Source: CBDAQA01 sp965198865
Lineage (GTDB): Bacteria > Planctomycetota > Phycisphaerae > Tepidisphaerales > Tepidisphaeraceae
Direction: 5' to 3'
Assembly (NCBI GenBank): GCA_965198865.1
Contig: CBDAQA010000025.1
Location: 434,001 to 498,000 of the forward strand
Length of the DNA stretch: 64,000 nt
Part shown: positions 11,089-21,000 of the stretch, piece by piece
How the letters are laid out: every line of letters begins with the position of its first letter
Position numbering within the stretch: position 1 is the stretch's first letter
The notes under the pieces: model-generated
The model's database searches: none
What the model saw: only the letters and a program-made list of their open reading frames with translations
What the model was told of the DNA's origin: nothing
Position numbers and translations under genes: made by a program

Positions 11089-11991
11089 TCAGTCCCCATA
11101 GGCGTCGCCGTGGTTGCGGCCCCGGGCGCGCGGCTTCTTCGCCGCCACCGGTTCGAGGCCGAACTTTTTCACGTCCACGCCGCGCGGTGGCTTCTGCTCC
11201 TTCGGGCACAGGAAGCAGTCCCGGCCGGCCAGCGTGAACTGCATCACCGTCGCCCCGCACCGCCGGCACGTCGGCCGGCGGTAGATCAGGAACCGGTCCT
11301 CACGCCCCACCTTCGCCAGCGGCACGGAGACGTCCGCGGCATCGACCGTCACGATTTGCCCGTGGCGGACGCCGAGCTTCAACAGCTTCACGCTGTCGCG
11401 CCACACGACGTCGAACTGCCCGCGCGTGAGCGACGATCCCGGGGTCAGCGGGTGGATGCCCTGGCGGTAAAGGACCTCGGCCCGGTAGACGTTGCCGATG
11501 CCGCTGACGACCGACTGGTCCATCAGCAGCAGGCCGATCGGTGCCCTGCTCTTGCGAACGCGGTCCCACACCCGCTCGGCGTCGGCGCCGGGGTCGAGCA
11601 CGTCGGGGCCGAGGCGGGCGCGGATCGTCTCGACGCCGGCCGCGTCGATCGTCTCGCACGCCGTCGGGCCGTTCAGCTCGACGATCTTCGACCCGCCGAC
11701 GAGGCGCATGCGAACCGCACCGCGGGCCTCGGGCAGCGGCTCGCCCTTGCCCGGCATCGCCAGCGTGCGGAACGCCCCGTGCATGCCGAGGTGGACGTGG
11801 ACCGCCAGGTCGTTGTCGAAGCGGTAGAACAGGTGCTTGCCGTGGGGCTGGATCGCGATCAGCTTGCGTCCCGTGACGCGCTTGGCGTCGTCGGCGAACC
11901 GTCCCTGCGGCGACGTGACGGTCAGCCGGTGGCCGGTCAGAAGCTTGTCGTGGAGGGCGGCGAGCCGGTGGATGGTGTGACCTTCGGGCAT
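11089..11991 (-). CDS. Fpg/Nei family DNA glycosylase (endonuclease VIII-like)
   Basis: 300 residues from ATG 11991, which puts the catalytic Pro-Glu directly after Met (MPEGHTIHRLAA). The family removes oxidised bases and nicks the abasic site by beta/delta-elimination. Other motifs: GRKLIAIQPHGKHLFYRF with the conserved beta-hairpin Lys; helix-two-turn-helix QSVVSGIGNVYRAEVLYRQ; and a C-terminal zinc finger with CRRC and CFLC. The MPEGHTIH start is typical of Nei/Nei2 rather than MutM. A basic tail of about 40 residues follows the zinc finger. Its start is four bases from the stop of the SEC-C gene upstream, so they form one unit. Confidence 0.93.
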   Translation of the reverse strand: MPEGHTIHRLAALHDKLLTGHRLTVTSPQGRFADDAKRVTGRKLIAIQPHGKHLFYRFDNDLAVHVHLGMHGAFRTLAMPGKGEPLPEARGAVRMRLVGGSKIVELNGPTACETIDAAGVETIRARLGPDVLDPGADAERVWDRVRKSRAPIGLLLMDQSVVSGIGNVYRAEVLYRQGIHPLTPGSSLTRGQFDVVWRDSVKLLKLGVRHGQIVTVDAADVSVPLAKVGREDRFLIYRRPTCRRCGATVMQFTLAGRDCFLCPKEQKPPRGVDVKKFGLEPVAAKKPRARGRNHGDAYGD

Positions 11992-11995
11992 GGCT

Positions 11996-13306
<1,311 letters not shown>

Positions 13307-13326
13307 GTGCGGACTCCAGAAGAGGC

Positions 13327-14112
13327 TCAGGGAAAGACATCGGCCAACGGGACGGCGAGCATCTCGTCGGCCCCCACGCGGAGCGACAATGCGCCGTCGG
13401 CCGGAACGATCGTTGGCGTCCCGTAGGTGCCGACGGCGGGATCGGGGTTGACGTACACCTCGGCCGTGCGGTTGCGCAGGTTGACGATCACGTACTGCGG
13501 CACGCCGGCCCGGGCGCAGCCGAACAGCTTCTCGCCGACGTCTCGCTCGTGGCTGCTGTCGGCCACCTCGACGACGCAAAAGGCGTCGGCGGCGGTGGGC
13601 CTAGAGGCGTAGTCACGAAGCCGGCCCCGGATGACGAAAACGTCTGGCTGGGGGGCGTAACCGTCGCTGCAGAGCAGCGGCGTCTGGCTGCGGACGTGCC
13701 GGGCGTCCGTGTTGATCTGCGTCCGGAGGTCGGACATCTGCTCGACGCACCTCGCGTGATCGTTGCCCACGGTGAGTGGGTCCTCCCCGAGTTTCGCCCG
13801 GTCGGCGTGGACCAGAACACCGCCCAACAGTTCGATCGACGCATCTTCCGGCACGATGCCCAGGCGGACCATCGCGTCGACGTCACCGACCGTGAACCGG
13901 AACGTTCCCGAGTCGGTGGTCTTGCCTGTTGCGCCCCGGTCGACGTACACGAGCAGACCGTTCAACGGTTCCGTCGAGGCGTCCCCCGGCACAATGCCCG
14001 CCCGCACCATGGCGACCACATCGTGCCGAGCGAACCGTACGGCCGACCGCGGCGCGGCGGTCCGGCCGGTCGGCGGCGGGGGGACGACGATGGGGGTAGC
14101 GACCGCGATCAT
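13327..14112 (-). CDS. Uma2-family (DUF820) putative nuclease with duplicated N-terminus
   Basis: 261 residues from ATG 14112 (a TTG at 14118 is possible). Uma2 proteins have a PD-(D/E)xK nuclease-like fold; here PQPDVFVIRG and FCVVEVADSSHERDVGEKL carry the Asp, Glu and Lys positions. The odd feature is an internal repeat: residues ~28-65 (RFARHDVVAMVRAGIVPGDA) are repeated at ~70-110 (RFTVGDVDAMVRLGIVPEDA), so the leading helix-strand module of Uma2 occurs twice before a single catalytic part. First gene of the Uma2 / SEC-C / Nei run. The biological role of Uma2 proteins is unknown. Confidence 0.85.
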   Translation of the reverse strand: MIAVATPIVVPPPPTGRTAAPRSAVRFARHDVVAMVRAGIVPGDASTEPLNGLLVYVDRGATGKTTDSGTFRFTVGDVDAMVRLGIVPEDASIELLGGVLVHADRAKLGEDPLTVGNDHARCVEQMSDLRTQINTDARHVRSQTPLLCSDGYAPQPDVFVIRGRLRDYASRPTAADAFCVVEVADSSHERDVGEKLFGCARAGVPQYVIVNLRNRTAEVYVNPDPAVGTYGTPTIVPADGALSLRVGADEMLAVPLADVFP

Positions 14113-14204
14113 GACCAAATCTTAACCGATCGCCGTCGGAAGCTTCGAACGTCTGGCACGTGAAGGTCTACTCAAGGATGCCGATCATCGCCGCGCCCGC
14201 AGAA

Positions 14205-16028
14205 TCACAGCCCCGTCTCGTTCACCGTCACCCCGTGCGCCTTCAACGTGTTGAGCTGCACCAGCTTCGCCGTCTCCGGTTCGGCCACCACGTCGCTGTG
14301 GCAGACGGCCTTCTTGCCCTTGTGGGCGAGCTTCATGATCTCGTCCTGGGTCAGCACGCCGCGCTGCTTGAGGATGTCGGCGCCGGCCCCGTTCACGCCG
14401 GGGCTGGGCATCGCCTTCTTCGCCGGTTGGGCGGCCTCGTCCTTGCCGCTGTAAAACTCGAGGATCTCCTTGCTGATGCGGACCGAGCACCAGTCGTGGC
14501 CGCACATGGCGCAGAAGTCGGTGTCGACCTCCAGGTCCTCGTCGTGGTAGGCGCGGGCCAGGTCGGGGTCGAAGCTGAGGTCGAAGTGCTTCTGCCAGTT
14601 CAGGGCGGCCCGGGCCTTGGTCAGCTCGTCGTCGCGGTCGCGGCTGCCGGGGATGCCGAGCGCGACGTCGGCGGCGTGGGCGGCAATCTTGTAGGCCACG
14701 CACCCCTGCTTCACGTCGTCCTTCTTGGGCAGTCCCAGGTGCTCCTTGGGCGTGACGTAGCAGAGCATGGACGCGCCGTGGAAGCCGGCGCTGGTGGCGC
14801 CGATCGCGCTGGTCATGTGGTCGTAGCCGGGGAAGATGTCGGTCACCAATGGCCCCAGCACGTAGAACGGCGCGCCGTGGCACAGCTGCCGCTGAAGTTT
14901 CATGTTGTACTCGATCTGGTCGAACGGCACGTGGCCGGGCCCCTCGACCATCACCTGCACGCCCCTGGCCCAGGCCTTCTCGGTCAGCTCGCCGAGCGTG
15001 GCCAGCTCGCGCAGCTGCGCCTCGTCGCTCGCGTCGGCCAACCCGCCGGGCCGGAGGCCGTCGCCGAGGCTGAAGCTCACGTCGTACTCGCGCATCACGT
15101 CGCAGATCGCGTCGAAGTGCGTGTACATCAGGTTCTGCTGGTTGTGGGTCAGCATCCACTTGGCCAGCAGGCTGCCGCCCCGGCTGACGATGCCGATCAG
15201 CCGCTGGCGCACGAACGGCAGGTGCTCCTTCAGCACGCCGGCGTGGATCGTGAAGTAGTCGACGCCCTGCTTCGCCTGCTTCGCCAGCTCGGCCAGGACG
15301 ACGTCGATCGTCAAATCCTCGATCTTCTTCCCGATGATCATCGAGTAGATCGGCACGGTCCCGATCGGCACGGTGCTGCTCTTGAGGATCGCGTCGCGGC
15401 AGGCGTCAAGGTCGCCGCCGGTCGACAGGTCCATCACCGTGTCGGCCCCCCACCGCTCGGCCCACCGCAGCTTTTCGACCTCCTCGTCCGTGCCCGACGA
15501 GATCGGCGACGCGCCCATGTTCGCGTTGATCTTCGTCAGCGACGCCCGGCCGATCGCCATCGGTTCCAGCTTGTGCCGGAGGTGGACGATGTTCGCCGGG
15601 ATGATCATGCGACCGGCCGCCACCTCGTCGCGGATCTGCTCGGCCGTCAGGTGCGGCTCGCGGGCGGCGACGGCGGCCATCTGCGCAGTCACCTTGCCCA
15701 GGCGGGCGTGCTCCAGTTGCGTGACGGGCGAGAATGCCTCCGGATAGTGGACCGTTCGAGACGAGCCGTCGGCCTGGCGGAACGTGACCGTCGCCTGCCC
15801 GGCACCCGCCCCGTTGATGCATGACCAACCCTCCGGCAGGAAGTCCCACGCCGTCCGCTCGCTCACCGGCGGCATGCCCGGCGTGTCGGGCGAGCTGTAG
15901 GTGTACGGCGTGCCGACCCGACCCTGGTTCGCGAACGAGCCCGGGTTCGTGCCGCCCTTCTCGGTTGCGGGACTGTCGCCCAGCGGGGGCAACGTGAACG
16001 GGACGGCGGCGGTGTCGAGTTGGGCCAT
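14205..16028 (-). CDS. thiC: Phosphomethylpyrimidine synthase ThiC
   Basis: 607 residues from ATG 16028 (GGAG upstream); the frame runs on without a better start. ThiC converts aminoimidazole ribotide to HMP-phosphate, the pyrimidine half of thiamine, with radical SAM chemistry. Seen: ERTAWDFLPEGWSCINGAGAG, the long conserved core (KINANMGASPISSG, MDLSTGGDLDACRDAILKSS, YFTIHAGVLKEHLP, VEGPGHVPFDQIEYNM) and the C-terminal CAMCGHDWCSVRISKEI, the CxxCxxxxC that binds the 4Fe-4S cluster. Regulation is visible: a TPP riboswitch ends about 75 bases upstream. No other thiamine genes are in the window. Confidence 0.98.
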   Translation of the reverse strand: MAQLDTAAVPFTLPPLGDSPATEKGGTNPGSFANQGRVGTPYTYSSPDTPGMPPVSERTAWDFLPEGWSCINGAGAGQATVTFRQADGSSRTVHYPEAFSPVTQLEHARLGKVTAQMAAVAAREPHLTAEQIRDEVAAGRMIIPANIVHLRHKLEPMAIGRASLTKINANMGASPISSGTDEEVEKLRWAERWGADTVMDLSTGGDLDACRDAILKSSTVPIGTVPIYSMIIGKKIEDLTIDVVLAELAKQAKQGVDYFTIHAGVLKEHLPFVRQRLIGIVSRGGSLLAKWMLTHNQQNLMYTHFDAICDVMREYDVSFSLGDGLRPGGLADASDEAQLRELATLGELTEKAWARGVQVMVEGPGHVPFDQIEYNMKLQRQLCHGAPFYVLGPLVTDIFPGYDHMTSAIGATSAGFHGASMLCYVTPKEHLGLPKKDDVKQGCVAYKIAAHAADVALGIPGSRDRDDELTKARAALNWQKHFDLSFDPDLARAYHDEDLEVDTDFCAMCGHDWCSVRISKEILEFYSGKDEAAQPAKKAMPSPGVNGAGADILKQRGVLTQDEIMKLAHKGKKAVCHSDVVAEPETAKLVQLNTLKAHGVTVNETGL

Positions 16029-16103
16029 GGCACGGATCTCCGAAGGTATTCGGATGATGGGCCGGGGGCGTGCGAGGGCCGACACGGGGACGCGTCGGCC
16101 GTT

Positions 16104-16190
16104 CGCTTCCCTCCGCCGGCGTCACCCGGTTCAGGTTCTAAGGGTTTGTTCTCAGACCCGCACCATCATGGGCGCGGGACACCCCTAGCG
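16104..16190 (-). promoter_or_regulatory. TPP riboswitch (THI element) upstream of thiC
   Basis: On the minus strand the leader reads CTAGGGGTGTCCCGC, then CTGAGAACAAACCCTTAGAA, GAACCTGA, CCGGGT, GACGCCGGCGGAGGGAAGC. These are the conserved THI-box blocks in the right order: P1/P2 GGGG-TG, the CTGAGA pyrimidine-sensor loop, ACCCTTAGAACCTGA and the GGAGGGAA pyrophosphate-sensor end. With TPP bound, it is expected to reduce thiC expression. Transcription termination or ribosome-site masking cannot be told apart by eye. Confidence 0.93.
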
Positions 16191-16393
16191 AACTGGCAAC
16201 AGTGTAGGAGGGGGTGCGGTGCGCCGCAATCTCGCGTGCCATCCGACGCATTGAACAATGCCGGGACGTGTCGCCACGAGCGGGCGCAGCTCGCATCTTG
16301 TGGACGAGACATGGATCGTGTTCAAGCGTCCCTGCGCGAGACGCGACGTCCCGTCGCCGCGGGGCAACACGTCCAGGCTCTGTCGGTCGCTTG

Positions 16394-17551
16394 TCAGACC
16401 AGTTCCCTGCCGAGCACCGGCAGCAGTTCGGCGATCACCCGCTCGGCCACGCCGAACGACAGCGTCATGCCGGCCCCGCCCAGTCCGGTCACGACCGTCA
16501 CGTTGGGCTCGGGCCGGACGACGGTGTTGAGCGTGGCCGCGTGCTTGGCGTAGGTGCCGTGCCAGCGTTGGCCGATCGTGAGGTTGGGGATGTTCACGAA
16601 CGAGTTGAGGTAGTCGAGCACGAGCCGGTCGATCAGCGGCTTGTCGAACGGCCCGATCGCGTCGCCGTACTCGTGCGAGTCGCCGATGACGATCTCGCCG
16701 TCGCCGTTCTGGCTGGTCATCACGTGGATGCCGTAGCGGACGTGGTCGGGCAGCGCGCGGTTCAGCCGCTCGCGCACGGCCGCGAGGCCGGGGCAGGCGG
16801 CGAACGCCTTGTAGTGCAGCAGCGTCAGGCCGGCCGCCAGCATCGGGCCGACGCGCTGGTTGATCGACGTCGACCGCATCATCTGCAGCTTGCACCGCAT
16901 CAGCCCGGCCTGGGACAGCTCCGGTGCGTAGAGCGACTGCAGGTCGTCGCCGGGACAGACCAGCAGGTGGCCGGCCGACACGGCACCTGTGCCGGTTCGG
17001 ACGACGCGGGACTCGCCGTCGTAACCCGTCACCGCCGTGCCGAACCGGAACGTGACGCCCCACTGCTCGGCCAGATAGGCAGGCAGGCCGGTGATCACCT
17101 GCCGGGGGTCGACGCAGATCTCGGTGGGGCTGAAGACCCCGGCCACGAGGCCCTTCGGATTGACCCACGGTGAGCGGGCGAGCACCTCCCGCGGCGATAA
17201 CCGTTCAACCCCGCGATCCGCTGAACCGGACCGGCCGGCATACTGGCCGAGGACGGCCGCCTCATCGTCGTGGTAGGCGAGGTGCATCGAACCGCAGGGG
17301 TCGTTCCACAGGCCCGACTCGGCCAGGACCGTCTGCCAGTGGCCCCGGCTGGCCATGGCGAGGCCGAGCGCGTCGCCGTCGGGCTGGCCGGCGGGCCAGA
17401 TCATGCCGAAGTTGCGGACGGAGGCGCCGCAGGCGCGGGGGCTGCGGTCGTAGACGCACACGCTCAGCCCGGCGCGGGCCGCGTGGTAGGCGTGGGCCAG
17501 GCCGATGATGCCGGCCCCGGTGATGACGAGATCGAACTCTTGGTCGCTCAT
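16394..17551 (-). CDS. FAD-dependent oxidoreductase, HpnW-like (TIGR03364 type)
   Basis: 385 residues from ATG 17551, with GGAGGG just upstream. The FAD-binding N-terminus FDLVITGAGIIGLAHAYHAA and RSPRACGASVRNFGMIWP place it in the D-amino-acid-oxidase (DAO) superfamily; the ASVRNFGM stretch, the body and the C-terminal GLGGAGMTLSFGVAERV resemble the TIGR03364 group, reported near genes for 2-aminoethylphosphonate use. It probably oxidises an amine or N-methyl amine. Its ATG overlaps the TGA of the upstream transporter (ATGA), so the two are translationally coupled and probably act on the same compound. The family call is good; the phosphonate role is inference. Confidence 0.82.
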   Translation of the reverse strand: MSDQEFDLVITGAGIIGLAHAYHAARAGLSVCVYDRSPRACGASVRNFGMIWPAGQPDGDALGLAMASRGHWQTVLAESGLWNDPCGSMHLAYHDDEAAVLGQYAGRSGSADRGVERLSPREVLARSPWVNPKGLVAGVFSPTEICVDPRQVITGLPAYLAEQWGVTFRFGTAVTGYDGESRVVRTGTGAVSAGHLLVCPGDDLQSLYAPELSQAGLMRCKLQMMRSTSINQRVGPMLAAGLTLLHYKAFAACPGLAAVRERLNRALPDHVRYGIHVMTSQNGDGEIVIGDSHEYGDAIGPFDKPLIDRLVLDYLNSFVNIPNLTIGQRWHGTYAKHAATLNTVVRPEPNVTVVTGLGGAGMTLSFGVAERVIAELLPVLGRELV

Positions 17552-18924
17552 GTCGCGCCCTCCGTGCCGATGGGTTTCGGCTTCCGCTGCGTGATCCAGA
17601 ACACGAATCCAAGCCCGGCGGCGACCCAGGTGATGATCGCCAGCAGGTGGAACGCCCGCCCCCAGCCGTAGTACTTCAAGCCCTTCGCGAACGGCTCGCC
17701 GGCCAGGTAGCTCCCGAAGTAGCCGACGCCGTCGATGATGCCGCAGGTCGTCGCCGCCCCCCGGCTGCCGCCGAAGTCGAGCGACACCGACCCGGCCAGG
17801 TACGAGTAGGGCCCGATCAGGAGGAAGCCGACGAGCGAGATGACGGCGACGCCCCACATGGGCCGGGCGGCGTCGGCCCCGCCGACGCCGTACATCACCG
17901 CGCCGCTCAGGCTCAGCCCCAGCGTGATGACCACCGCGCGCCCGCCCCGCCCCAGCCGGTCGTTGAGCCACCCGGCCAGCAGCACCGACATCCCGCCGAG
18001 CAGGGGGAACCACATGCTGCTCGTGCTCGCGGCCGCGGGCGTCAGCTTCAGCACGTCGACGAAGTACTCCGGCGTCCACGTGTTGAACGTCTCGCGCAGC
18101 AACGTCATGGCGAGCGACAACCCGCAGGCGATCAGAAACGAGGGGCTCGACAACAGCGGCCCCAAGAGGCCGAGCGGGCCGACGCCCGGCGGGGTTCCGT
18201 CGGCATCGCTGTACAGGCTCTCCGGCGACGGCGGGAACTCCCGGGTGCCGAGCGCGGCCGGCTTCTCGCGCAGGAACAGCAGCGTCACCACGAACCAGGA
18301 CGCCAGGATGCCGGCGTTGATCAGGAACACGCCGCGCCAAGCGACCCCGTGGGCGAGCAGCACGCCCATGAACAGCTTGGACGCGGCGTCGCCGAACAGG
18401 AAGCTGAGGCTCAGCACCGCCGCGACGACGCCGAACGACTGGTACCGGAAGCTTCGGCCGGCGATCTTCATCATGCCGGGCCAGCCGAGCGACTGGACCA
18501 GCCGGTTGCCCATCCACGCGAGCGTGAAGATCGGCACGGCGCCGGCGCTGCCCAGGGTGAACAGCACGGTGAACCCGACCGACCCGCCCATGCCGATCAG
18601 GAAGTTCCGCCGTCCCCCGCCCACGTCGCCCAGCATCCCGCCGACGAACTTGCCCACGCCGTACGCCAGCGCGGCCAACGAGACGAAGTGACCGATCTTC
18701 ACCAGCGCGTCGGCCTTGGCGATCCCCGCCCCGCCGAGCTCCCTGACGATCAGCGGCGTCACCACGGACAGGTTGGCCCTGCACAGGTAGAAGCCGGCGT
18801 AGCCGAGCGTCAACAGCAGGAGCGTGACGGCCTGCTGCCGCCGCAGGGCGCGAGCGTCGGGCGAGGCGTCGGGCGACGTCGCGGGGCCCGCGATGTCGGC
18901 GGCAGCGGTGGGTTCAACGGCCAT
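17548..18924 (-). CDS. MFS transporter, organophosphate:phosphate antiporter (OPA) type
   Basis: 458 residues from ATG 18924. Twelve hydrophobic segments begin after a ~35-residue soluble N-terminus. TLGYAGFYLCRANLSVVTPL is the OPA-family TM1 pattern (YY.CR.N), followed by GKFVGGMLGDVGGGRRNFLI (MFS loop 2-3 motif). OPA members such as GlpT, UhpT and UhpC move organic phosphates or phosphonates in exchange for phosphate. The gene overlaps the FAD oxidoreductase by four bases and is divergent from the DUF47-PiT phosphate pair, so an organophosphate or phosphonate substrate is plausible. Confidence 0.85.
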   Translation of the reverse strand: MAVEPTAAADIAGPATSPDASPDARALRRQQAVTLLLLTLGYAGFYLCRANLSVVTPLIVRELGGAGIAKADALVKIGHFVSLAALAYGVGKFVGGMLGDVGGGRRNFLIGMGGSVGFTVLFTLGSAGAVPIFTLAWMGNRLVQSLGWPGMMKIAGRSFRYQSFGVVAAVLSLSFLFGDAASKLFMGVLLAHGVAWRGVFLINAGILASWFVVTLLFLREKPAALGTREFPPSPESLYSDADGTPPGVGPLGLLGPLLSSPSFLIACGLSLAMTLLRETFNTWTPEYFVDVLKLTPAAASTSSMWFPLLGGMSVLLAGWLNDRLGRGGRAVVITLGLSLSGAVMYGVGGADAARPMWGVAVISLVGFLLIGPYSYLAGSVSLDFGGSRGAATTCGIIDGVGYFGSYLAGEPFAKGLKYYGWGRAFHLLAIITWVAAGLGFVFWITQRKPKPIGTEGAT

Positions 18925-18974
18925 AGGCGTCACGCGGTGATGGCGGCCAAGATAGCGGCGAGCGTGAGCCGGCA

Positions 18975-19004
18975 TATTACGATCTGGCCGCTCGCCACGT
19001 AATA
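18975..19004. promoter_or_regulatory. Possible operator in the transporter / DUF47 divergent gap
   Basis: TATTACG at 18975-18981 and its complement CGTAATA at 18998-19004 form a 7-bp inverted repeat in the AT-richer middle of the 201-base gap between the OPA transporter (-) and the DUF47-PiT pair (+). The position suits a shared regulator. No Pho-box consensus was recognised. Confidence 0.3.
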
Positions 19005-19125
19005 ATGGCCGCATTTTGCGCAAGGGTCCCCGTGTGGGGTGCGTTGTGGGGCATGGGGCAATCGGTACAATTCCGCCGCCCCGACCGGACGGGGATTTCG
19101 ACCACTGGTCGCGGAGCGGAGCCGC

Positions 19126-19752
19126 ATGTTCAACCTGATGCCCAAGGACACGGTGTTCTTTGACCTCTTCGAGGGGGTGGCCCGGAACGCGACCGCCGCC
19201 GCCGAGCACCTGCAGCGGCTGGCGCAGCAGTTCCCCGAGGGGCTCGACGGGCACATCCGCCAGATCCGCGACGTCGAGCACGCCGCCGACGACCTGACGC
19301 ACAAGGCGCTGGAGCGGCTGGACCAGACGTTCATCACCCCGTTCGACCGCGAGGACATCCACGACCTGGTCAACGGCATCGACGACGTGATCGACGCGAT
19401 CGACGCGCTGACCAAGCGGTTCCCGATCTTCCACATCCGCGACGTGCCCAGCGCGTTCGTCGAGCAGACCGACGTGCTGGTGCGGAGCACCAAGGCGATG
19501 TGCGACGCCGTCCACCGGCTGCGCAAGACGCGGAAGCTGTCGGAGCTGAAGGAGGTGCTGATCGAGATCCACCGGCTGGAGAGCCTGGGCGACGACGTGA
19601 ACCACGCCGCCATCCGCAAGCTGTTCGACGGCGAGACCGCCCCGCTGGAGGTGATGAAGTGGAAGGAGCTCTACGACTACATCGAGGAGGCCATCGACGG
19701 CTGCGAGGACGTCGGCAACACGCTGGAGCGGATCGTGCTGAAGAACGGGTGA
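19126..19752 (+). CDS. DUF47 (PhoU-like) partner of the phosphate transporter
   Basis: 208 residues from ATG 19126, chosen because FNLMPKDTVFFDLFEGVA is the family's usual N-terminus. DUF47 proteins are helical bundles of the PhoU type and are typically encoded directly beside PiT transporters, where they are thought to modulate uptake. Seen: IRDVEHAADDLTH and ITPFDREDIHDLVNGIDDVID, the acidic metal-binding (E/DxxxD) motifs, and a second set, HRLESLGDDVNHAAIRKLF. It is followed by the PiT gene after a 115-base gap filled by a word-like inverted repeat. Confidence 0.93.
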   Translation: MFNLMPKDTVFFDLFEGVARNATAAAEHLQRLAQQFPEGLDGHIRQIRDVEHAADDLTHKALERLDQTFITPFDREDIHDLVNGIDDVIDAIDALTKRFPIFHIRDVPSAFVEQTDVLVRSTKAMCDAVHRLRKTRKLSELKEVLIEIHRLESLGDDVNHAAIRKLFDGETAPLEVMKWKELYDYIEEAIDGCEDVGNTLERIVLKNG

Positions 19753-19762
19753 CGGGGGGAAG

Positions 19763-19858
19763 GGTCGAGTTTCGAAATCCCGAATTTCGAAGCGAAGACC
19801 GGAACCCTGGCCCCACGTCGACCCCGTTTTGACATTCGAGATTTCGGCCTTCGAGCTT
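19763..19858. repeat. Word-like inverted repeat between DUF47 and PiT genes
   Basis: The gap contains TCGAGTTTCGAAATCCCGAA (from 19765) and, inverted, ATTCGAGATTTCGGCCTTCG (from 19835). Both are made of TTCGA/TTTCG words and are much less GC-rich than the coding flanks. The right arm ends about ten bases before the PiT ATG. It closely resembles the element at 35535-35638 (shared ATTCGAGATTTCGG). Confidence 0.6.
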
Positions 19859-19867
19859 CCCCCTCCC

Positions 19868-20950
19868 ATGTTTCTCGCTGCCGTCACCACATCGGTCCCC
19901 CCCGCCCCGTTCGCGCTGGTGCTGTTCATCATCCTCGCCGCGCTGGTGTTCGACTTCCTGAACGGGTTCCACGACGCCGCCAACTCGATCGCGACCGTGG
20001 TCAGCACCCGCGTGCTGACGCCGGGGCAGGCGGTGATGTGGGCGGCGTTCTTCAACTTCGTGGCGGCGTTCGTGTTCGGCACGAAGGTGGCGGGCACGAT
20101 CAACGCGAACCTGATCGACCAGGCGCGGATCGACGTCTACGTGGTGCTCGGCGCGCTGGCCGGGGCGATCGCGTGGAACATCATCACCTGGCTGCTGGCG
20201 CTGCCGACCAGCTCGTCCCACGCCCTGGCCGGGTCGATCGCCGGGGCGGCCGTGGCCAAGGCGGGGTTCGCCGCCATCATCGTCAGCTGGAAGGGGTGGG
20301 GGCTGCTGCTGACGTTCCTGTTCGTCTCCCCGCTGATCGGGTTCGTGCTGGGCGCGCTCAACATGATCACCGTCGCCTGGCTGTTCCGGCGGTCGACGCC
20401 CCACCGGGTCGACACGCTGTTCCGCCGGCTGCAGCTGTTCAGCGCCGCCGTGTTCAGCCTGGGCCACGGCGGGAACGACGCGCAGAAGACGATGGGCGTG
20501 ATCGTCCTGCTGCTGGTCGCGGCCGGCAAGAAGGGGTGGAGCCAGGGCCACTTCACCACGTTCGGCCACACGCACGAGATCGCGCTCTGGATCATCCTTG
20601 CCTGCCACGCCGCCATCGGCCTGGGCACGCTGTTCGGCGGGTGGCGCATCGTCAAGACCATGGGGTCGGGCATCACCAAGCTCGCCCCGGTCGGCGGGTT
20701 CTGCGCCGAGCTGTCGGCCGCCACCACCATCATCGTCGCCACCTTCGGCGGCATCCCGATCAGCACGACCCACGCCATCACCGGCAGCATCCTCGGCGTC
20801 GGGACGACGCGCGGCGTCCGCTCGGTCCGCTGGATCTGGGGCCAGCGGATCGTGATCGCCTGGGTCCTGACCATCCCCTGCGCCGCCGCCATGGCGGCGG
20901 TCACCTACTGGGTCGTCCACCTGACCGTCGAGCCGCTGCTCGGACACTGA
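19868..20950 (+). CDS. PiT-family inorganic phosphate transporter
   Basis: 360 residues from ATG 19868. About ten membrane segments. The PiT signature occurs twice in inverted topology: DFLNGFHDAANSIATVVSTR in the N-terminal half and FSLGHGGNDAQKTMGVI in the C-terminal half, plus GLGALFGGWR-like and PISTTHAITGSILGVG. PiT proteins import phosphate with a cation (H+ or Na+). Together with the upstream DUF47 gene it forms a low-affinity phosphate uptake pair. The in-frame TTG at 19829 lies inside the spacer repeat and was not used. Confidence 0.95.
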   Translation: MFLAAVTTSVPPAPFALVLFIILAALVFDFLNGFHDAANSIATVVSTRVLTPGQAVMWAAFFNFVAAFVFGTKVAGTINANLIDQARIDVYVVLGALAGAIAWNIITWLLALPTSSSHALAGSIAGAAVAKAGFAAIIVSWKGWGLLLTFLFVSPLIGFVLGALNMITVAWLFRRSTPHRVDTLFRRLQLFSAAVFSLGHGGNDAQKTMGVIVLLLVAAGKKGWSQGHFTTFGHTHEIALWIILACHAAIGLGTLFGGWRIVKTMGSGITKLAPVGGFCAELSAATTIIVATFGGIPISTTHAITGSILGVGTTRGVRSVRWIWGQRIVIAWVLTIPCAAAMAAVTYWVVHLTVEPLLGH

Positions 20951-20962
20951 CGGCGCGGAAAC

Positions 20963-20989
20963 ACCCCCGCGGAGCGGGGGGCCAACGGA
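20963..20989. repeat. Family-A repeat, single arm (half-element)
   Basis: ACCCCCGCGGAGCGGGGGGC followed by CAACGGA is the right arm of family A (compare 4195-4221), alone and with one base changed in the TAACGGA end. It forms a CCCCCGC-GGA-GCGGGGG hairpin in the 50-base convergent gap between the PiT gene (+) and DUF2264 gene (-), where it may also stop transcription. No left arm is present. Confidence 0.8.
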
Positions 20990-21000
20990 GATGCCGCGAA

